Positions 32,778-41,880 of a DNA stretch of 64,000 bases are shown one piece after another. Source of the DNA: Halobacillus aidingensis (GTDB lineage Bacteria > Bacillota > Bacilli > Bacillales > Halobacillaceae); assembly GCF_900104185.1 (NCBI RefSeq), contig NZ_FNIZ01000004.1:1-64000 (forward strand), given 5' to 3'. Position numbers and translations under genes: made by a program. Under the pieces are notes generated by a model. That model was not told where the DNA came from, searched no databases, and saw nothing but the letters and a program-made list of their open reading frames with translations. The first letter of the stretch is position 1, and each line of letters begins with the position of its first letter.

Positions 32778-33206
32778 TTAAAATGTATTATAAATTTCAT
32801 CACATTCGCCCGCCACAGGCTCATAAAAACAGTGAGATTTATATCTTCCAACCTGACTCTGACCGTACCACGTCGGTGGGCAGTCTCCGTCCGGTCTGAA
32901 GTACCATAAACTGTACTTCGCCGGCCAGGTCCTATATCCCTTCACGTTTCTCCGTGCCAAACGTTTTTCACTTTCCCGCGCTCTTTGGTAGTACATGCCA
33001 TGTTGCAAGGCTTCAAATGCTTTCGGTTGATTGATCACCTCTGGCAATGTACTCACCCCTTTAAAATCTGAACAATTCGCTCTTGCGCGATTCACGGTCA
33101 CAGCCCCTACATGTAACATCCCCTGCTTCCCTTCACCGACAGCCTCCGCTCGCAGCAATCGTGCCAACATGTCAATATGTTTGCTTGGAGCTTTAATAAC
33201 AGCCAT
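32778..33206 (-). CDS. cwlJ: Spore cortex-lytic hydrolase CwlJ
   Basis: A 142-residue cell wall hydrolase of the SleB/CwlJ catalytic family, exactly the length of B. subtilis CwlJ and very similar to it (MLARLLRAEAVGEGKQGML, RANCSDFKG, QRARESEKRLARR, WPAKYSLWYFRP, SHCFYEP, ending IYNTF). CwlJ is a coat-associated enzyme that degrades cortex muramic-lactam peptidoglycan at germination in response to Ca-dipicolinate and usually requires GerQ. The catalytic Glu lies in RAEAVGEG. No gerQ gene is adjacent, unlike the B. subtilis arrangement. The start ATG follows AAAAGGGGG. Confidence 0.93.
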   Translation of the reverse strand: MAVIKAPSKHIDMLARLLRAEAVGEGKQGMLHVGAVTVNRARANCSDFKGVSTLPEVINQPKAFEALQHGMYYQRARESEKRLARRNVKGYRTWPAKYSLWYFRPDGDCPPTWYGQSQVGRYKSHCFYEPVAGECDEIYNTF

Positions 33207-33277
33207 GTGATCGCCCCCTTTTTGCTCGCTCTTTTATATCTATTCATAAAAAGGGTGAGCATGAAAAAAAGACGGGA

Positions 33278-33973
33278 TTATGACAACCTTTGTCTCCTCC
33301 GTTGATGCCATAGCGTCACTTCAAGGGAAGTAAGACAAATGAGAAGCCAGGCTATCCCAAACAAATAGCCTGCAACGACGTCTGTAAAGAAATGCACCCC
33401 TAAATAAACACGACTGATACCGATAAGCATTGCGATGAGGGACAAAACAATATTGATCCCCCATTTCCACCTTGGTTCAAGTTTACTGATTGCGAAAAGG
33501 TAGATGATAAAACCATAAAAAACGAGAGCGCCGGACGCGTGACCACTCGGAAAACTGGATGTCGCGCCGTGATAATCACCCTTGAACTCAGGTCTGGCAC
33601 GACTGGAGAATGACTTTAATCCTGCCGTAAGACCACTGACGCCACCCATAGCCAAAATGAAATAAACACCGACCCATCGACTGAATGGCGAAAAGAACAG
33701 CAAATAGACAGCCAGGATGAGTGAAACAATGACCATAAAGATTACGGACCCTGCCTTAGAGATAGCTTTTGCCAGCGGCTCTGCTCCTCCAAAGGAAGTT
33801 GCCCGCACTAGATCGAAAGCCTGCTGATCAATGGCGAATTTTTCTTTCTGTAAAATGCTGTGGGTCAAATCAATAAAATAATAAATGCTGATTCCAAGTG
33901 AAAGGAATCCAACCAGAATAAGTAATACAGATGTGACGGATAAATCCGAAATTTTCGTTCCAGAAAATAGCAT
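33278..33973 (-). CDS. PAP2 family phosphatase
   Basis: A 231-residue six-helix membrane phosphatase. All three PAP2 motifs are present: KSFSSRARP, FPSGHAS with the catalytic His, and SRVYLGVHFFTDV. Homologues dephosphorylate phosphatidic acid, phosphatidylglycerol phosphate or undecaprenyl pyrophosphate at the outer face of the membrane. Substrate is not evident. The start ATG follows AAGAAGGTGAAG. Monocistronic; about 210 bp upstream begins the 20-bp repeat array. Confidence 0.92.
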   Translation of the reverse strand: MLFSGTKISDLSVTSVLLILVGFLSLGISIYYFIDLTHSILQKEKFAIDQQAFDLVRATSFGGAEPLAKAISKAGSVIFMVIVSLILAVYLLFFSPFSRWVGVYFILAMGGVSGLTAGLKSFSSRARPEFKGDYHGATSSFPSGHASGALVFYGFIIYLFAISKLEPRWKWGINIVLSLIAMLIGISRVYLGVHFFTDVVAGYLFGIAWLLICLTSLEVTLWHQRRRQRLS

Positions 33974-34180
33974 ACCTACTTCACCTTCTTTTTCTTTCGT
34001 GATAAACCATTCCCCTACCTGGTGTAAATAAACGGCTCACCACTGAATTACTCTAGTTTCCCCCATACTTAGAAGGAATAATATAAGGTGGAGGATTTCA
34101 GATATGCACTATGTCACTCCTGTCTTGAGTCGCCGGTGGTGTGATGAAAGAAGAAAAGTGTAAGTCCGCCTTTGAGAGGG

Positions 34181-34560
34181 CATGAGTCGCGCTTCGGTAA
34201 GCTGTATCGCGCGTTGGAATGCTGGGTCGCGCGTTGGAATGCCGGGTCGCGCGTTGGAATGCTGGGTCGCGCGCTGGAATGCTGGGTCGCGCGTTGGAGG
34301 ACTGAGTCGCGCGCTGGAATGCTGGGTCGCGCGCTGGAATGCTGGGTCGCGCGTTGGAGGACTGAGTCGCGCGCTGGAATGCTGGGTCGCGCGCTGGAAT
34401 GCTGGGTCGCGCGTTGGAGGACTGAGTCGCGCGCTGGAATGCTGGGCCGCGCGTTGGAGGACTGAGTCGCGCGCTGGAATGCTGGGTCGCGCGTTGGAGG
34501 GCTGGGTCGCGCGCTGGAATGCTGAATCACACGCTGGAAGTCAGAATTGCGCTCTTAGGA
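34181..34560. repeat. 19-unit array, exact 20-bp period, with 60-bp super-repeat
   Basis: Nineteen consecutive 20-bp units start at 34181 and every 20 bp. Core words are GGGTCGCGCG or GAGTCGCGCG followed by TTGGAAT, CTGGAAT or TTGGAGG. Units at both ends are diverged. Three identical 60-bp blocks (34261-34320, 34321-34380, 34381-34440) show recent block amplification. The array is GC- and CpG-rich against an AT-rich background. Frames through it give only period-20 peptide repeats. It occupies most of the 634-bp gap between the PAP2 gene start and the carboxypeptidase terminator; 33974-34180 holds nothing else recognised. Confidence 0.95.
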
Positions 34561-34568
34561 AGCAGGAT

Positions 34569-34607
34569 ATAAAAAAGGAACTCCCTAAAAAGGAAGTCCC
34601 CCTTACA
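34569..34607 (-). terminator. Intrinsic terminator of the M14 carboxypeptidase gene
   Basis: Imperfect stem GGACTTCC / GGAGTTCC with T6 on the minus strand. Confidence 0.65.
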
Positions 34608-35663
34608 TTATTCTCCATCGTAGTTACTCTCAGGTAATGTATCCCAGAACGAAGGATCAGCAGATTCAAGCGAACCATCCGCCAGAGCCTCCAGTGTAGC
34701 TGTCATGGCTGTCACCGCTTGCTGGATCAAATATCCATTACTCTTCTGGCCAAGGACATAATCTTCACGATAATGGTCGGCCATTCCTCTCATTTCAAAT
34801 AACAGGGTGGAGATGCCATATTCAGCAGCCAGTCCATTACGGCTGATCGTCTGTGCCGTTCCACCAGGATATTTAGAAAGAAGACCATAACCTTTGGATT
34901 CAACGGCGTTGTAGACGACAGCTCCCAATTTCTTCGACTGTTCACGAACCTCTGGATCCACCTCTGAATTTGTCGGATATAAAATAGAACCAGATACCAG
35001 CTCACCTGTATCCCCAAGCGTCACCTGTGTTCCCTGGTGATGCAAGTCGATCATATAATCAGGACTGTATTTTTGCAGCACTTCTTCATGCAACGCCTTC
35101 GTTTCAGGCTGCTCGCGATCGACGTGGTCACGGTTCAAGTCTACCCCGTTCGCATTATAGCGTGTGTGCGTTCCTGACACGTAATCATCCAAAGAGAAGT
35201 TCACATCCCCTTCCGCTCCATCTACATTCAACCTTGGAGCAATGAGAACATTCACGTTTTCAAGAATGTTTTTCACGTTCTTCCCATTGGAAGTCAAATG
35301 TTTGATGACTTGCAAGGCGCCTTCTGTCGTCAGCGTTTCATTCCCATGCTGCTGGGTGAGAAACAGGACGGTCGGCTTGTCTTCATCCATGGCGCCGAAC
35401 TTCGCTAAATATAAATCTCTTCCTTTTACGGACTGCCCATAGACTTCAAGCTCAAGTGCTTCTGAACGCTGATCAAGCTTATGTAAGAAATCAGCCATCT
35501 CTTCATAAGAATGCAGGCGTTCATTTTTGATGGTTTCATTTCCATTGTAGTTCGGTCCATTCGCTCCGTTGTCTCCAGCCAGAACGGTTCCACTTCCCGG
35601 AATCAATCCACCTGTTGTCAAAAGTGCACCTGTTACAGCTACCGTCAATAATTTCTTTTTCAT
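34608..35663 (-). CDS. Secreted M14 zinc carboxypeptidase
   Basis: A 351-residue exported metallopeptidase. A Sec signal peptide (MKKKLLTVAVTGALL ... VLAG) is followed by the M14 domain. The zinc ligands are visible in QQHGNE (His and Glu) and in IDLHHQG (His), and the catalytic Glu in LLFEMRG; DLNRDH is the substrate-carboxylate arginine region. It would trim peptides or cell wall stem peptides outside the cell. The start is ATG 35663 with GGGAGGC upstream; a TTG one codon earlier is possible. Monocistronic. Confidence 0.9.
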   Translation of the reverse strand: MKKKLLTVAVTGALLTTGGLIPGSGTVLAGDNGANGPNYNGNETIKNERLHSYEEMADFLHKLDQRSEALELEVYGQSVKGRDLYLAKFGAMDEDKPTVLFLTQQHGNETLTTEGALQVIKHLTSNGKNVKNILENVNVLIAPRLNVDGAEGDVNFSLDDYVSGTHTRYNANGVDLNRDHVDREQPETKALHEEVLQKYSPDYMIDLHHQGTQVTLGDTGELVSGSILYPTNSEVDPEVREQSKKLGAVVYNAVESKGYGLLSKYPGGTAQTISRNGLAAEYGISTLLFEMRGMADHYREDYVLGQKSNGYLIQQAVTAMTATLEALADGSLESADPSFWDTLPESNYDGE

Positions 35664-35819
35664 CAAATGCCTCCCAATTTATAGGTTATTTACCAAATAC
35701 TTCATTCTTTCAGCAAAAACCTGCTTGAGCAGACAAAATGAACAAAAGTGACTAACCGTTTTTATCTGGATCTCCAATATGTATACATTCCGAACTAGGA
35801 CCTCCCACCTCCTTTGCAA

Positions 35820-35864
35820 GAAAAAAAAGAATCAGCTCCCTGAGGGAAGACTGACTCTTCATTG
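35820..35864 (-). terminator. Intrinsic terminator of the UPF0158 gene
   Basis: AAGAGTCAG / CTGATTCTT hairpin with an 11-base A/T tail (T8 on the minus strand). Confidence 0.82.
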
Positions 35865-35865
35865 C

Positions 35866-36327
35866 CTATTCTTCATAAGGAATGTCATTTTCTTCGCACC
35901 ATTCCCTTGCGATCTCCGCATACCAATCTGACTTATACTTGTACCAATCCTCCAACAAGCCGTGATATTCTATATGCTTCCGGAAGCGGCGGAAAGCACC
36001 ACGTCCACGGATGGCATTCAGCACCTGTGTCCTGACTTGTTCATCTTTAATAGAATAAGAGAAACTCTCGATGATTTCGTAGTCATGAATATCCCACTTA
36101 GAAGGCAGTTCCACGAATCTCTCTTTATTTTGGACGACCATGTTCGCGATCTCCCAGTCCTCCTCCAGCCAATCTATCCGCGCCTCATAAGGCTCGCCCA
36201 TTTCGGCATCATCATACATTCCTGGAGGAAAACGAACGACTTCATACGTTTCCCGATCAAAAAATGCCATATATTCTTCCATGATTATCTCTAACTCATC
36301 AGCAACCTTCCTCAGTTTGACTGTCAC
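35866..36327 (-). CDS. UPF0158 family protein
   Basis: A 153-residue acidic soluble protein of the UPF0158 family (RKVADELEIIMEEYMAFFDR, the aromatic FRRFRKHIEYHGLLEDWYKYK and a C-terminal AREWCEENDI). The family is widespread in Bacillaceae; no biochemical role is known to me. The start is GTG 36327 after GAGGAGGA. It lies 27 bp downstream of the SEC-C gene on the same strand without a terminator between, so they are likely co-transcribed. Confidence 0.82.
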   Translation of the reverse strand: MTVKLRKVADELEIIMEEYMAFFDRETYEVVRFPPGMYDDAEMGEPYEARIDWLEEDWEIANMVVQNKERFVELPSKWDIHDYEIIESFSYSIKDEQVRTQVLNAIRGRGAFRRFRKHIEYHGLLEDWYKYKSDWYAEIAREWCEENDIPYEE

Positions 36328-36354
36328 TGTTTATCCTCCTCTTCGCACAATGGG

Positions 36355-37536
36355 CTACTTTAGCGATCCACAACATTTCTTATATTTTTTGCCACTGCCA
36401 CAGGGACAAGGTTCGTTTCGTCCGATCTTTCTCTCTTGTTTAAAAGGGACGACCTTCTCACTGGTTTCTACTTCCGAGGAAGCCTGCTTATGACGAGAGA
36501 GCTCAACTGGTTTGTGACCTTTCAACATCCACATCCGGGTATGGTTGTTGGCGTAGACGAAAGTGTCCGCTACTTGCTGCATCACCTGGCGATTAGGGAT
36601 TTCAAACGCTTCCTGGAATTCTTCCAACAGTTCATTGATGTCCACCCCTTCTTTCAGAAGCTCTCCAAACATATACGCCTGATCGAGGATTTCCTCCTCA
36701 TCTACATCATAAGAGTTTCGAATCAGCTCCATAAAAGGCTGCATGGCTTCCGACGGATCCGTCGCCCCTGCTCTTAGTAACTGTTCCTTTGAAAAAGGAT
36801 AATAGGGAACTTCAGGCCGAGATTCGTGCTGGGTCATGAGCTCTTTCTCTTCTTCGAAATCTAGACCGGCGTGGAAAAATCCTCCAGAAATAGTGCTCAC
36901 TTCATAATAAGAACAAAGCCGCATCACTTCAAAATAACGCTGGATGTCTACTCCCCTTCCGCTAAGTCGCTCCAACGCTGAAATAACCGCCCCGTGTGTG
37001 ATATACCCATAATAATGGAGCATGCCTTTGGTCAAACGAATCCACTCTGTATTTTCACGGACTTGCTGCTGAAGCTTTTGCCCGTCTGCTTCACGGAACG
37101 CCGATCTTAATTCTTTCGGAAGCACCCATACCCGTTTTCCATCATTTCTCGCAGGAAACACCCAGCCGCGCTCGACCATTTTTCTCGCAGTAGAAAAAGG
37201 AACGTCTTTTCCGCTGACATGCGCTTCCCCTGCAGCCAGCTTTTTTACCAGTTCATAGGCTCCTTCATTCATATAGGATAGAGTCCGGTGCAAATGTACG
37301 GGAAGCAGTTCCTTAAAGTGGGCGATTAAATCTGCTTTATTCAGCGAACTTAACCCTTTAAAGCCGAAATTCTTTCTTATCTCATCCAGTTCTGTTTTCG
37401 TCCGTTGTTCCAATACACCCTCAAGATCATCGAGACCAGAGGGATGATTCCAAAATTTCTGTTCCTGCATTCGTTGTCTTTCCTTTTCACGCTTTTGGCT
37501 TTCCTTCAAGTTCTTTAACAACTGGCTTTTATTCAT
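36355..37536 (-). CDS. SEC-C motif protein, 393 aa
   Basis: A 393-residue protein with a C-terminal SEC-C zinc motif ([18 protein letters not shown]), the same module found at the end of SecA, which binds zinc and may contact ribosomes or nucleic acid. The N-terminal region contains a SAP- or Rho-N-like helix-extended-helix ([16 protein letters not shown], about residues 65-80). The middle is helical with no recognised enzyme motif. The start ATG 37536 follows CTTGGAGGT. Upstream of the UPF0158 gene in a probable operon. A second SEC-C protein is encoded at 60559-62475. Confidence 0.82.
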   Translation of the reverse strand: MNKSQLLKNLKESQKREKERQRMQEQKFWNHPSGLDDLEGVLEQRTKTELDEIRKNFGFKGLSSLNKADLIAHFKELLPVHLHRTLSYMNEGAYELVKKLAAGEAHVSGKDVPFSTARKMVERGWVFPARNDGKRVWVLPKELRSAFREADGQKLQQQVRENTEWIRLTKGMLHYYGYITHGAVISALERLSGRGVDIQRYFEVMRLCSYYEVSTISGGFFHAGLDFEEEKELMTQHESRPEVPYYPFSKEQLLRAGATDPSEAMQPFMELIRNSYDVDEEEILDQAYMFGELLKEGVDINELLEEFQEAFEIPNRQVMQQVADTFVYANNHTRMWMLKGHKPVELSRHKQASSEVETSEKVVPFKQERKIGRNEPCPCGSGKKYKKCCGSLK

Positions 37537-37809
37537 AAATGGTACCTCCAAGGACACTCGTATTCTCTGTCCATTCTAACATGTCAGATGCCTATGCTCA
37601 GAGACTGCTCGAGAGATCATGATCAATGGGCTGCTTCCAATGTTTTCTCATACTTTTTTCACAACATTCCGTTCGCTATATGTTATCCTTGTATCCACTA
37701 CGAATGATAGCTAGAGCTGGACAATGTTATAGATTTGGAAATCTTTCATTCTATTATGAACAACACAGCTGTTATATAGACACATGAATGAAACATCGGA
37801 GGAGCTAAC

Positions 37810-38868
37810 ATGAACATTTTGATTACAGGAGCTACAGGCTTTTTAGGAAAACAACTAGCATTGAAATTGCTGAACGACAACCATAACGTCTATGCCCTAG
37901 TAAGAAGTCAGCGTAAAGCGGAAAACCTTAAGGAGGACATTCCTGCAGATGCCAAGGGAAAGCTCCACGTCATCGAAGGCGACCTGTCTCTTAAAAACGC
38001 TGGAGTCAGTGAAGAGCAACTCCTTCGTTTGCGAGACCAGATTGACACGGTTTATCACAGCGCTGCCTTCCTTTCTTTTGATGAAAATGAACGTGATAAA
38101 ACCTTCAAAGTCAATGTGAACGGTACAGAGAATGTGCTTCATCTTGCGCAGGACATTCATGCTGCAAACTTTTATTATGTAAGCACAGCATACACGCTTG
38201 GAATGAAACGTCAGGCTTCAGAGCAGTTACACGAAAAGGAGCAGACGTTTGTGAATGCTTATGAAGAAAGCAAATGTCACGCCGAACACCTTGTTCTAGG
38301 CTACAATCATACGTTAAATATCAAAATTTTCCGTCCCTCCATTATTATCGGAGATTCAAAAACTGGAGAAGCAGACACGAGTTTCGCATTATATGGAGTC
38401 ATTCGCGGCCTTGAAATTCTTAAGAAACGAACAGAACGGAAAAAGGAGCTGCAGGACCAAACGTTTAAGTTCTTATGTACAGGTGAGACCAGTCAAAACT
38501 TCGTCCCTGTCGACTATGTGGTGGATGTACTCACTGCCGCTCTGAATATGGATCATCCCAAAGCCATCTATCACATTACGAATCCTCATCCGCCGACCAA
38601 TCGTTTGTTATTTGAAATGATCAAGGAAAAGCTTGATTTTCATAATATCGAGATGGTCCCGTCCGATTACGAGGGGGAATTAACGAAGGAAGAGCAAGTA
38701 TTCAATGCTCCGATGAGCGTATTCCGTCCTTATTGGAATAAAAACATTTCTTTTGACGACAGTAATACACAGGAACTTCTGAGTAAGAATGGTATGTCTC
38801 GTCTGGATATGGACAAATCTATGATAGAACGCATCCTTTATGGAAACAAAACAACAGTCAAAGCATAA
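37810..38868 (+). CDS. Extended SDR / thioester-reductase-like NAD(P)-binding protein
   Basis: A 352-residue Rossmann-fold oxidoreductase of the extended SDR type, closest to the NAD_binding_4 (male-sterility or thioester reductase) group. The nucleotide-binding GATGFLG is at residues 7-13, and the catalytic Tyr and Lys are in YEESK. Substrates could be acyl thioesters, sugars or lipids. It stands alone: no peptide synthetase or acyl carrier gene is present. The start ATG has ATCGGAGGAG upstream. A terminator follows. Confidence 0.85.
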   Translation: MNILITGATGFLGKQLALKLLNDNHNVYALVRSQRKAENLKEDIPADAKGKLHVIEGDLSLKNAGVSEEQLLRLRDQIDTVYHSAAFLSFDENERDKTFKVNVNGTENVLHLAQDIHAANFYYVSTAYTLGMKRQASEQLHEKEQTFVNAYEESKCHAEHLVLGYNHTLNIKIFRPSIIIGDSKTGEADTSFALYGVIRGLEILKKRTERKKELQDQTFKFLCTGETSQNFVPVDYVVDVLTAALNMDHPKAIYHITNPHPPTNRLLFEMIKEKLDFHNIEMVPSDYEGELTKEEQVFNAPMSVFRPYWNKNISFDDSNTQELLSKNGMSRLDMDKSMIERILYGNKTTVKA

Positions 38869-38878
38869 ACAAGAAGAT

Positions 38879-38919
38879 AAAAACGCAGAGGAGATCTATT
38901 ATCCTCTGCGTTTTATAAT
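38879..38919 (+). terminator. Intrinsic terminator
   Basis: AAACGCAGAGGA / TCCTCTGCGTTT hairpin with a T4 tail after the SDR gene. Confidence 0.85.
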
Positions 38920-38984
38920 GGTAAAGGCTTTTTGAGAGACTATTGAAATGATGGAATCCAAATACTGGTGTTCACTGAGTATGC

Positions 38985-39440
38985 CTATGCTTTGACGTTC
39001 AGAAAATGGTTGGATACACTCTCTGCAAACTGCGAACACGCATTCAGGTCTTCTTCTGTATCTGGATTCATTTCAATTTTCAACCCTTCTGCAATAAGAT
39101 CCGCACCCGCTTCTTTCAATTGATCTTCCAACAAATGGACAGCTTCACAGAAACGAGGGTACACGGCATCACCGGATCCGAACACGGCTGCTGATATGCC
39201 TGTTAAATCAACATCAGCCAGCTCATCATAAAAATCCTCTACTTCATAGGGTAAATCCCCATCGTTCCATGTATAGGAGCCAATAAGTAAACCATCATAT
39301 TCTAATAGCGAAGAGACTTCTATGTCTTCTAACTCGCGCATTTCCACCTCATGGTCACAGTCTAAATGAGACTTTAAAAGGTCAGCTATATCCTCTGTAT
39401 TTCCAGACATACTGGCAAAGCCAATCAGGATCTTCGTCAT
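38985..39440 (-). CDS. ykuN: Iron-regulated flavodoxin (YkuN/YkuP-like)
   Basis: A 151-residue short-chain flavodoxin, a cytoplasmic FMN electron carrier that replaces ferredoxin under iron limitation and supports fatty-acid desaturase or P450 in Bacillus. The FMN phosphate loop SMSGNT is at residues 10-15 and the isoalloxazine-binding SYTWNDGDLPYE follows near residue 55. Sequence is close to B. subtilis YkuN and YkuP; I cannot say which. Its start overlaps the stop of the YkuO-like gene by 4 bases (ATGA), so the two are coupled, under the Fur-box promoter upstream. Confidence 0.88.
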   Translation of the reverse strand: MTKILIGFASMSGNTEDIADLLKSHLDCDHEVEMRELEDIEVSSLLEYDGLLIGSYTWNDGDLPYEVEDFYDELADVDLTGISAAVFGSGDAVYPRFCEAVHLLEDQLKEAGADLIAEGLKIEMNPDTEEDLNACSQFAESVSNHFLNVKA

Positions 39441-39829
39441 GACTTACTCCCTTCTGATACAGCTTCATGCGTATATAAATGTTTCATCTGTTTATATGCT
39501 TTCGTATACATTTGGAATAAACCTTCATCTTGAACATGTAGAGCCTGATCAATTTTGTATGCTTGGTAATTCATTTGCAACTCTACATCCAACCAAGTCA
39601 TCAACATCCGTTTTTGATAAAGTTCATCTATAAAACGTGCAGACATGTTGAAAGGCTCTTCCCCTTCTCTCTGGACGCTGACGTTCCACCCGTGGCTTTC
39701 TATATAAAAAGGATCGTTCAACACATATAAGCGCTGGCCTATTCCAAAGCGAATCGTTTTGTGACAGCCACAACCTGCATTTCTCCTTTCATATCGGAAA
39801 GGTTTAATGACATATAAACAATGTCCCAT
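39437..39829 (-). CDS. YkuO-like protein, first gene of the Fur-controlled operon
   Basis: A 130-residue protein of unknown function. Size and place next to a flavodoxin match ykuO of the B. subtilis ykuNOP operon; sequence identity cannot be checked here. It has a Cys-rich stretch AGCGCHK near residue 21 and a helical C-terminal half. The start was set at ATG 39829, eight nt after GGGAGTGA; the frame extends to a GTG inside that site. The stop overlaps the flavodoxin start. A Fur-type promoter lies upstream. Confidence 0.75.
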   Translation of the reverse strand: MGHCLYVIKPFRYERRNAGCGCHKTIRFGIGQRLYVLNDPFYIESHGWNVSVQREGEEPFNMSARFIDELYQKRMLMTWLDVELQMNYQAYKIDQALHVQDEGLFQMYTKAYKQMKHLYTHEAVSEGSKS

Positions 39830-39862
39830 GGTTGGCTTCACTCCCTATGTAAGTATATAAAT

Positions 39863-39892
39863 ATATTAATTGATAACGATTATCATTGTCAA
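39863..39892 (-). promoter_or_regulatory. Fur-box promoter of the flavodoxin operon
   Basis: On the minus strand, -35 TTGACA (39887-39892), 18-bp spacer, -10 TAATAT (39863-39868). Within the spacer the plus strand reads TGATAACGATTATCA (39871-39885), one mismatch from the 7-1-7 Fur box TGATAATnATTATCA. Confidence 0.88.
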
Positions 39893-40053
39893 TTGTTATT
39901 TGATTTTCTTTGAGCAGCTGTTTTATGTATATGGTGTTGAGGAGAACGGTTCACTCTTTTGTCGATTACTCCAGTCACATGCGAGACAAGGAGGAATCAA
40001 CAAAGGAATGTCGAAACTTGTTAAATGACAAAAAAAGGAATGGAGTTTTGTAC

Positions 40054-41838
40054 ATGTTAAAATTCCCGCAACCCGATGTTGAACAATTCTTTCAAACGTA
40101 TGGAATAGAGACATTTGCCGTAAGTGCGGATGAATCTCAGCTTGTCTTCAGTACAAATTTGAATGGCAAATACAATCTATGGGCGATGGATCTTCCGAAT
40201 ACTTTCCCCTATCCACTAACGTTCCACAATCAAAGCTGTGAGCACGTCACCTACGATCCTAAAGGGAAATTCATGATTGCTGTTGTGGATAAAGATGGCG
40301 ATGAAAATGGACAAATTTATGCCATACCGCCTGAAGGAGGCCCTCTCCAACCTGTACGTAAAAAAGATGGTGCCCGCCACATCTACCCCTTTTTATCAAA
40401 AGACGGAAAGCAGTTGTACTATACGTCAACAAAAGATGACGAAACGTACATGAAAGGCTATCGCTTTAACTTGGAAACTGAAGAGGAAGAAGTCATCGTT
40501 CACGGTGAAGGTGGGATGACGGTTCTGGTCGACAAAAGCCCAGAGGAAAAGAGCTTCCTCTATATGAAGGCTTTTTCGAATACATACCAGTTGTATTATG
40601 TAAAAACAGGAGAGGAAGACCTTCTTCTTACCCCTTCACCTGAGCCTCAGCACACGGTATCCGAAGCGGTTTTCGTTTCCGAACAGGAAATCTACTTGCT
40701 CACCAATTACGAAAGTGACTTTTCCTACCTCGCCCGCTTCAACCTTGAAACGAAGTCTTTTGAAAAAGTCGTGCACGCAGAGGCGGAAGATTTAAAGCAC
40801 ATGAAGTATGATCAAACGACGGAGTCCCTGTATATCATCAGTGAAAAAGGTGTACGTGATCAGCTTTACCGTTATAAGCTGGGCAAGAAGCAACTCGAAA
40901 ATCTGGAGTCTCCCGTCAGTGTCATCGATCAATTAGTCATTGCTGATTCTGGAACGGTGTACCTTCGCGGTGACTCTGCGACGGTACCTGCTAATCTGTA
41001 CAAACAGACGGGAGAAGGTTGGGAATCGTTAACGAAATACGGCGTCCCAGGCGTGAATAAGGAGTATTTGACATCACCTGATTATGTCACCTATGAATCT
41101 TTTGACGGCTTAGAAATAGAAGCTTTATTGTACCGTCCAAAGCCTGAAAAAGATAATGGCCATATGATTTTTTGGCCTCACGGAGGCCCACAAGCTGCGG
41201 AACGCGCTTCCTTCCGCTCTCTCTTCCTGTTTCTCGTCCATGAAGGATACAGTCTTTTCGCTCCGAACTTCCGGGGCTCGACAGGATATGGACAGGCATT
41301 TGAAAAAATGATTGAGGGCGACTGGGGACATGCTCCTAGGCTCGATAACGTCGCCGGTCTCGACTGGTTGATCGATGAAGGGTACGCAACGAAAGATAGC
41401 ATACTGTTGATGGGCGGCAGCTACGGAGGCTATATGTCTCTCCTGCTTCATGGCAGACATCCGGACTATTTCAAAGCGGTCGTCGATATCTTCGGCCCCT
41501 GCAACCTGTTCAGTTTCATCGACTCCGTACCTGAACACTGGAAGCCAGCCATGGCCCAGTTGGTCGGTGACCCTGAAAAAGATAAAGAAAAGCTCGACGA
41601 AGACTCTCCGATCAACTACCTTGATACGATGACGAAGCCGATGCTCGTCATTCAGGGCGCAAAGGACCCTCGCGTAGTCAAAGCGGAATCCGATCAAGTC
41701 GTTGAAGCTTTAAAAGAGAAAGGAAGAGACGTGGAATACATTGTCCTGGAGGATGAAGGACATGGTTTTTCCAAGAAAGAAAACGAAATTCTCGTGTACA
41801 GGAAAGTACTGGAATTCTTTAACCGCCATATTCAATAG
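40054..41838 (+). CDS. S9 family prolyl oligopeptidase-like serine peptidase
   Basis: A 594-residue cytoplasmic peptidase with an N-terminal beta-propeller (about 1-350, WD40-like PD40 repeats such as FSTNLNGKYNLWAMD and LYYTSTKDDE) and a C-terminal alpha/beta hydrolase domain. The catalytic triad is Ser456 in GGSYGG, Asp538 in GAKDPRV and His570 in EGHGF. It cleaves short peptides, as acylaminoacyl peptidases or dipeptidyl aminopeptidases do. The start was placed at ATG 40054 after AAAGGAATGGAG; 48 upstream codons of open frame overlap the Fur-box region and lack a ribosome site. Confidence 0.92.
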   Translation: MLKFPQPDVEQFFQTYGIETFAVSADESQLVFSTNLNGKYNLWAMDLPNTFPYPLTFHNQSCEHVTYDPKGKFMIAVVDKDGDENGQIYAIPPEGGPLQPVRKKDGARHIYPFLSKDGKQLYYTSTKDDETYMKGYRFNLETEEEEVIVHGEGGMTVLVDKSPEEKSFLYMKAFSNTYQLYYVKTGEEDLLLTPSPEPQHTVSEAVFVSEQEIYLLTNYESDFSYLARFNLETKSFEKVVHAEAEDLKHMKYDQTTESLYIISEKGVRDQLYRYKLGKKQLENLESPVSVIDQLVIADSGTVYLRGDSATVPANLYKQTGEGWESLTKYGVPGVNKEYLTSPDYVTYESFDGLEIEALLYRPKPEKDNGHMIFWPHGGPQAAERASFRSLFLFLVHEGYSLFAPNFRGSTGYGQAFEKMIEGDWGHAPRLDNVAGLDWLIDEGYATKDSILLMGGSYGGYMSLLLHGRHPDYFKAVVDIFGPCNLFSFIDSVPEHWKPAMAQLVGDPEKDKEKLDEDSPINYLDTMTKPMLVIQGAKDPRVVKAESDQVVEALKEKGRDVEYIVLEDEGHGFSKKENEILVYRKVLEFFNRHIQ

Positions 41839-41880
41839 AAACAAAAAGAAGGGCTCATCTCAGCCCTTCTTTTTGTTTCT
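41839..41880. terminator. Bidirectional terminator
   Basis: AAAAAGAAGGGCT / AGCCCTTCTTTTT hairpin between convergent genes. Confidence 0.87.

Noticed and set aside
34181-34560. Possible CRISPR array
   Set aside because: Units are contiguous 20-mers with no unique spacers, and no cas gene is near. The other arrays have words too short for CRISPR repeats.
34114-34637. Three overlapping frames with RALECWVARW-type peptide repeats on both strands
   Set aside because: All arise from the 20-bp repeat read in shifting frames, on both strands; no ribosome sites and no conserved protein features.
39910-40053. 48-codon N-terminal extension of the S9 peptidase
   Set aside because: Family length and the ribosome site AAAGGAATGGAG support ATG 40054; the extension has no homologous character and lies in regulatory DNA.
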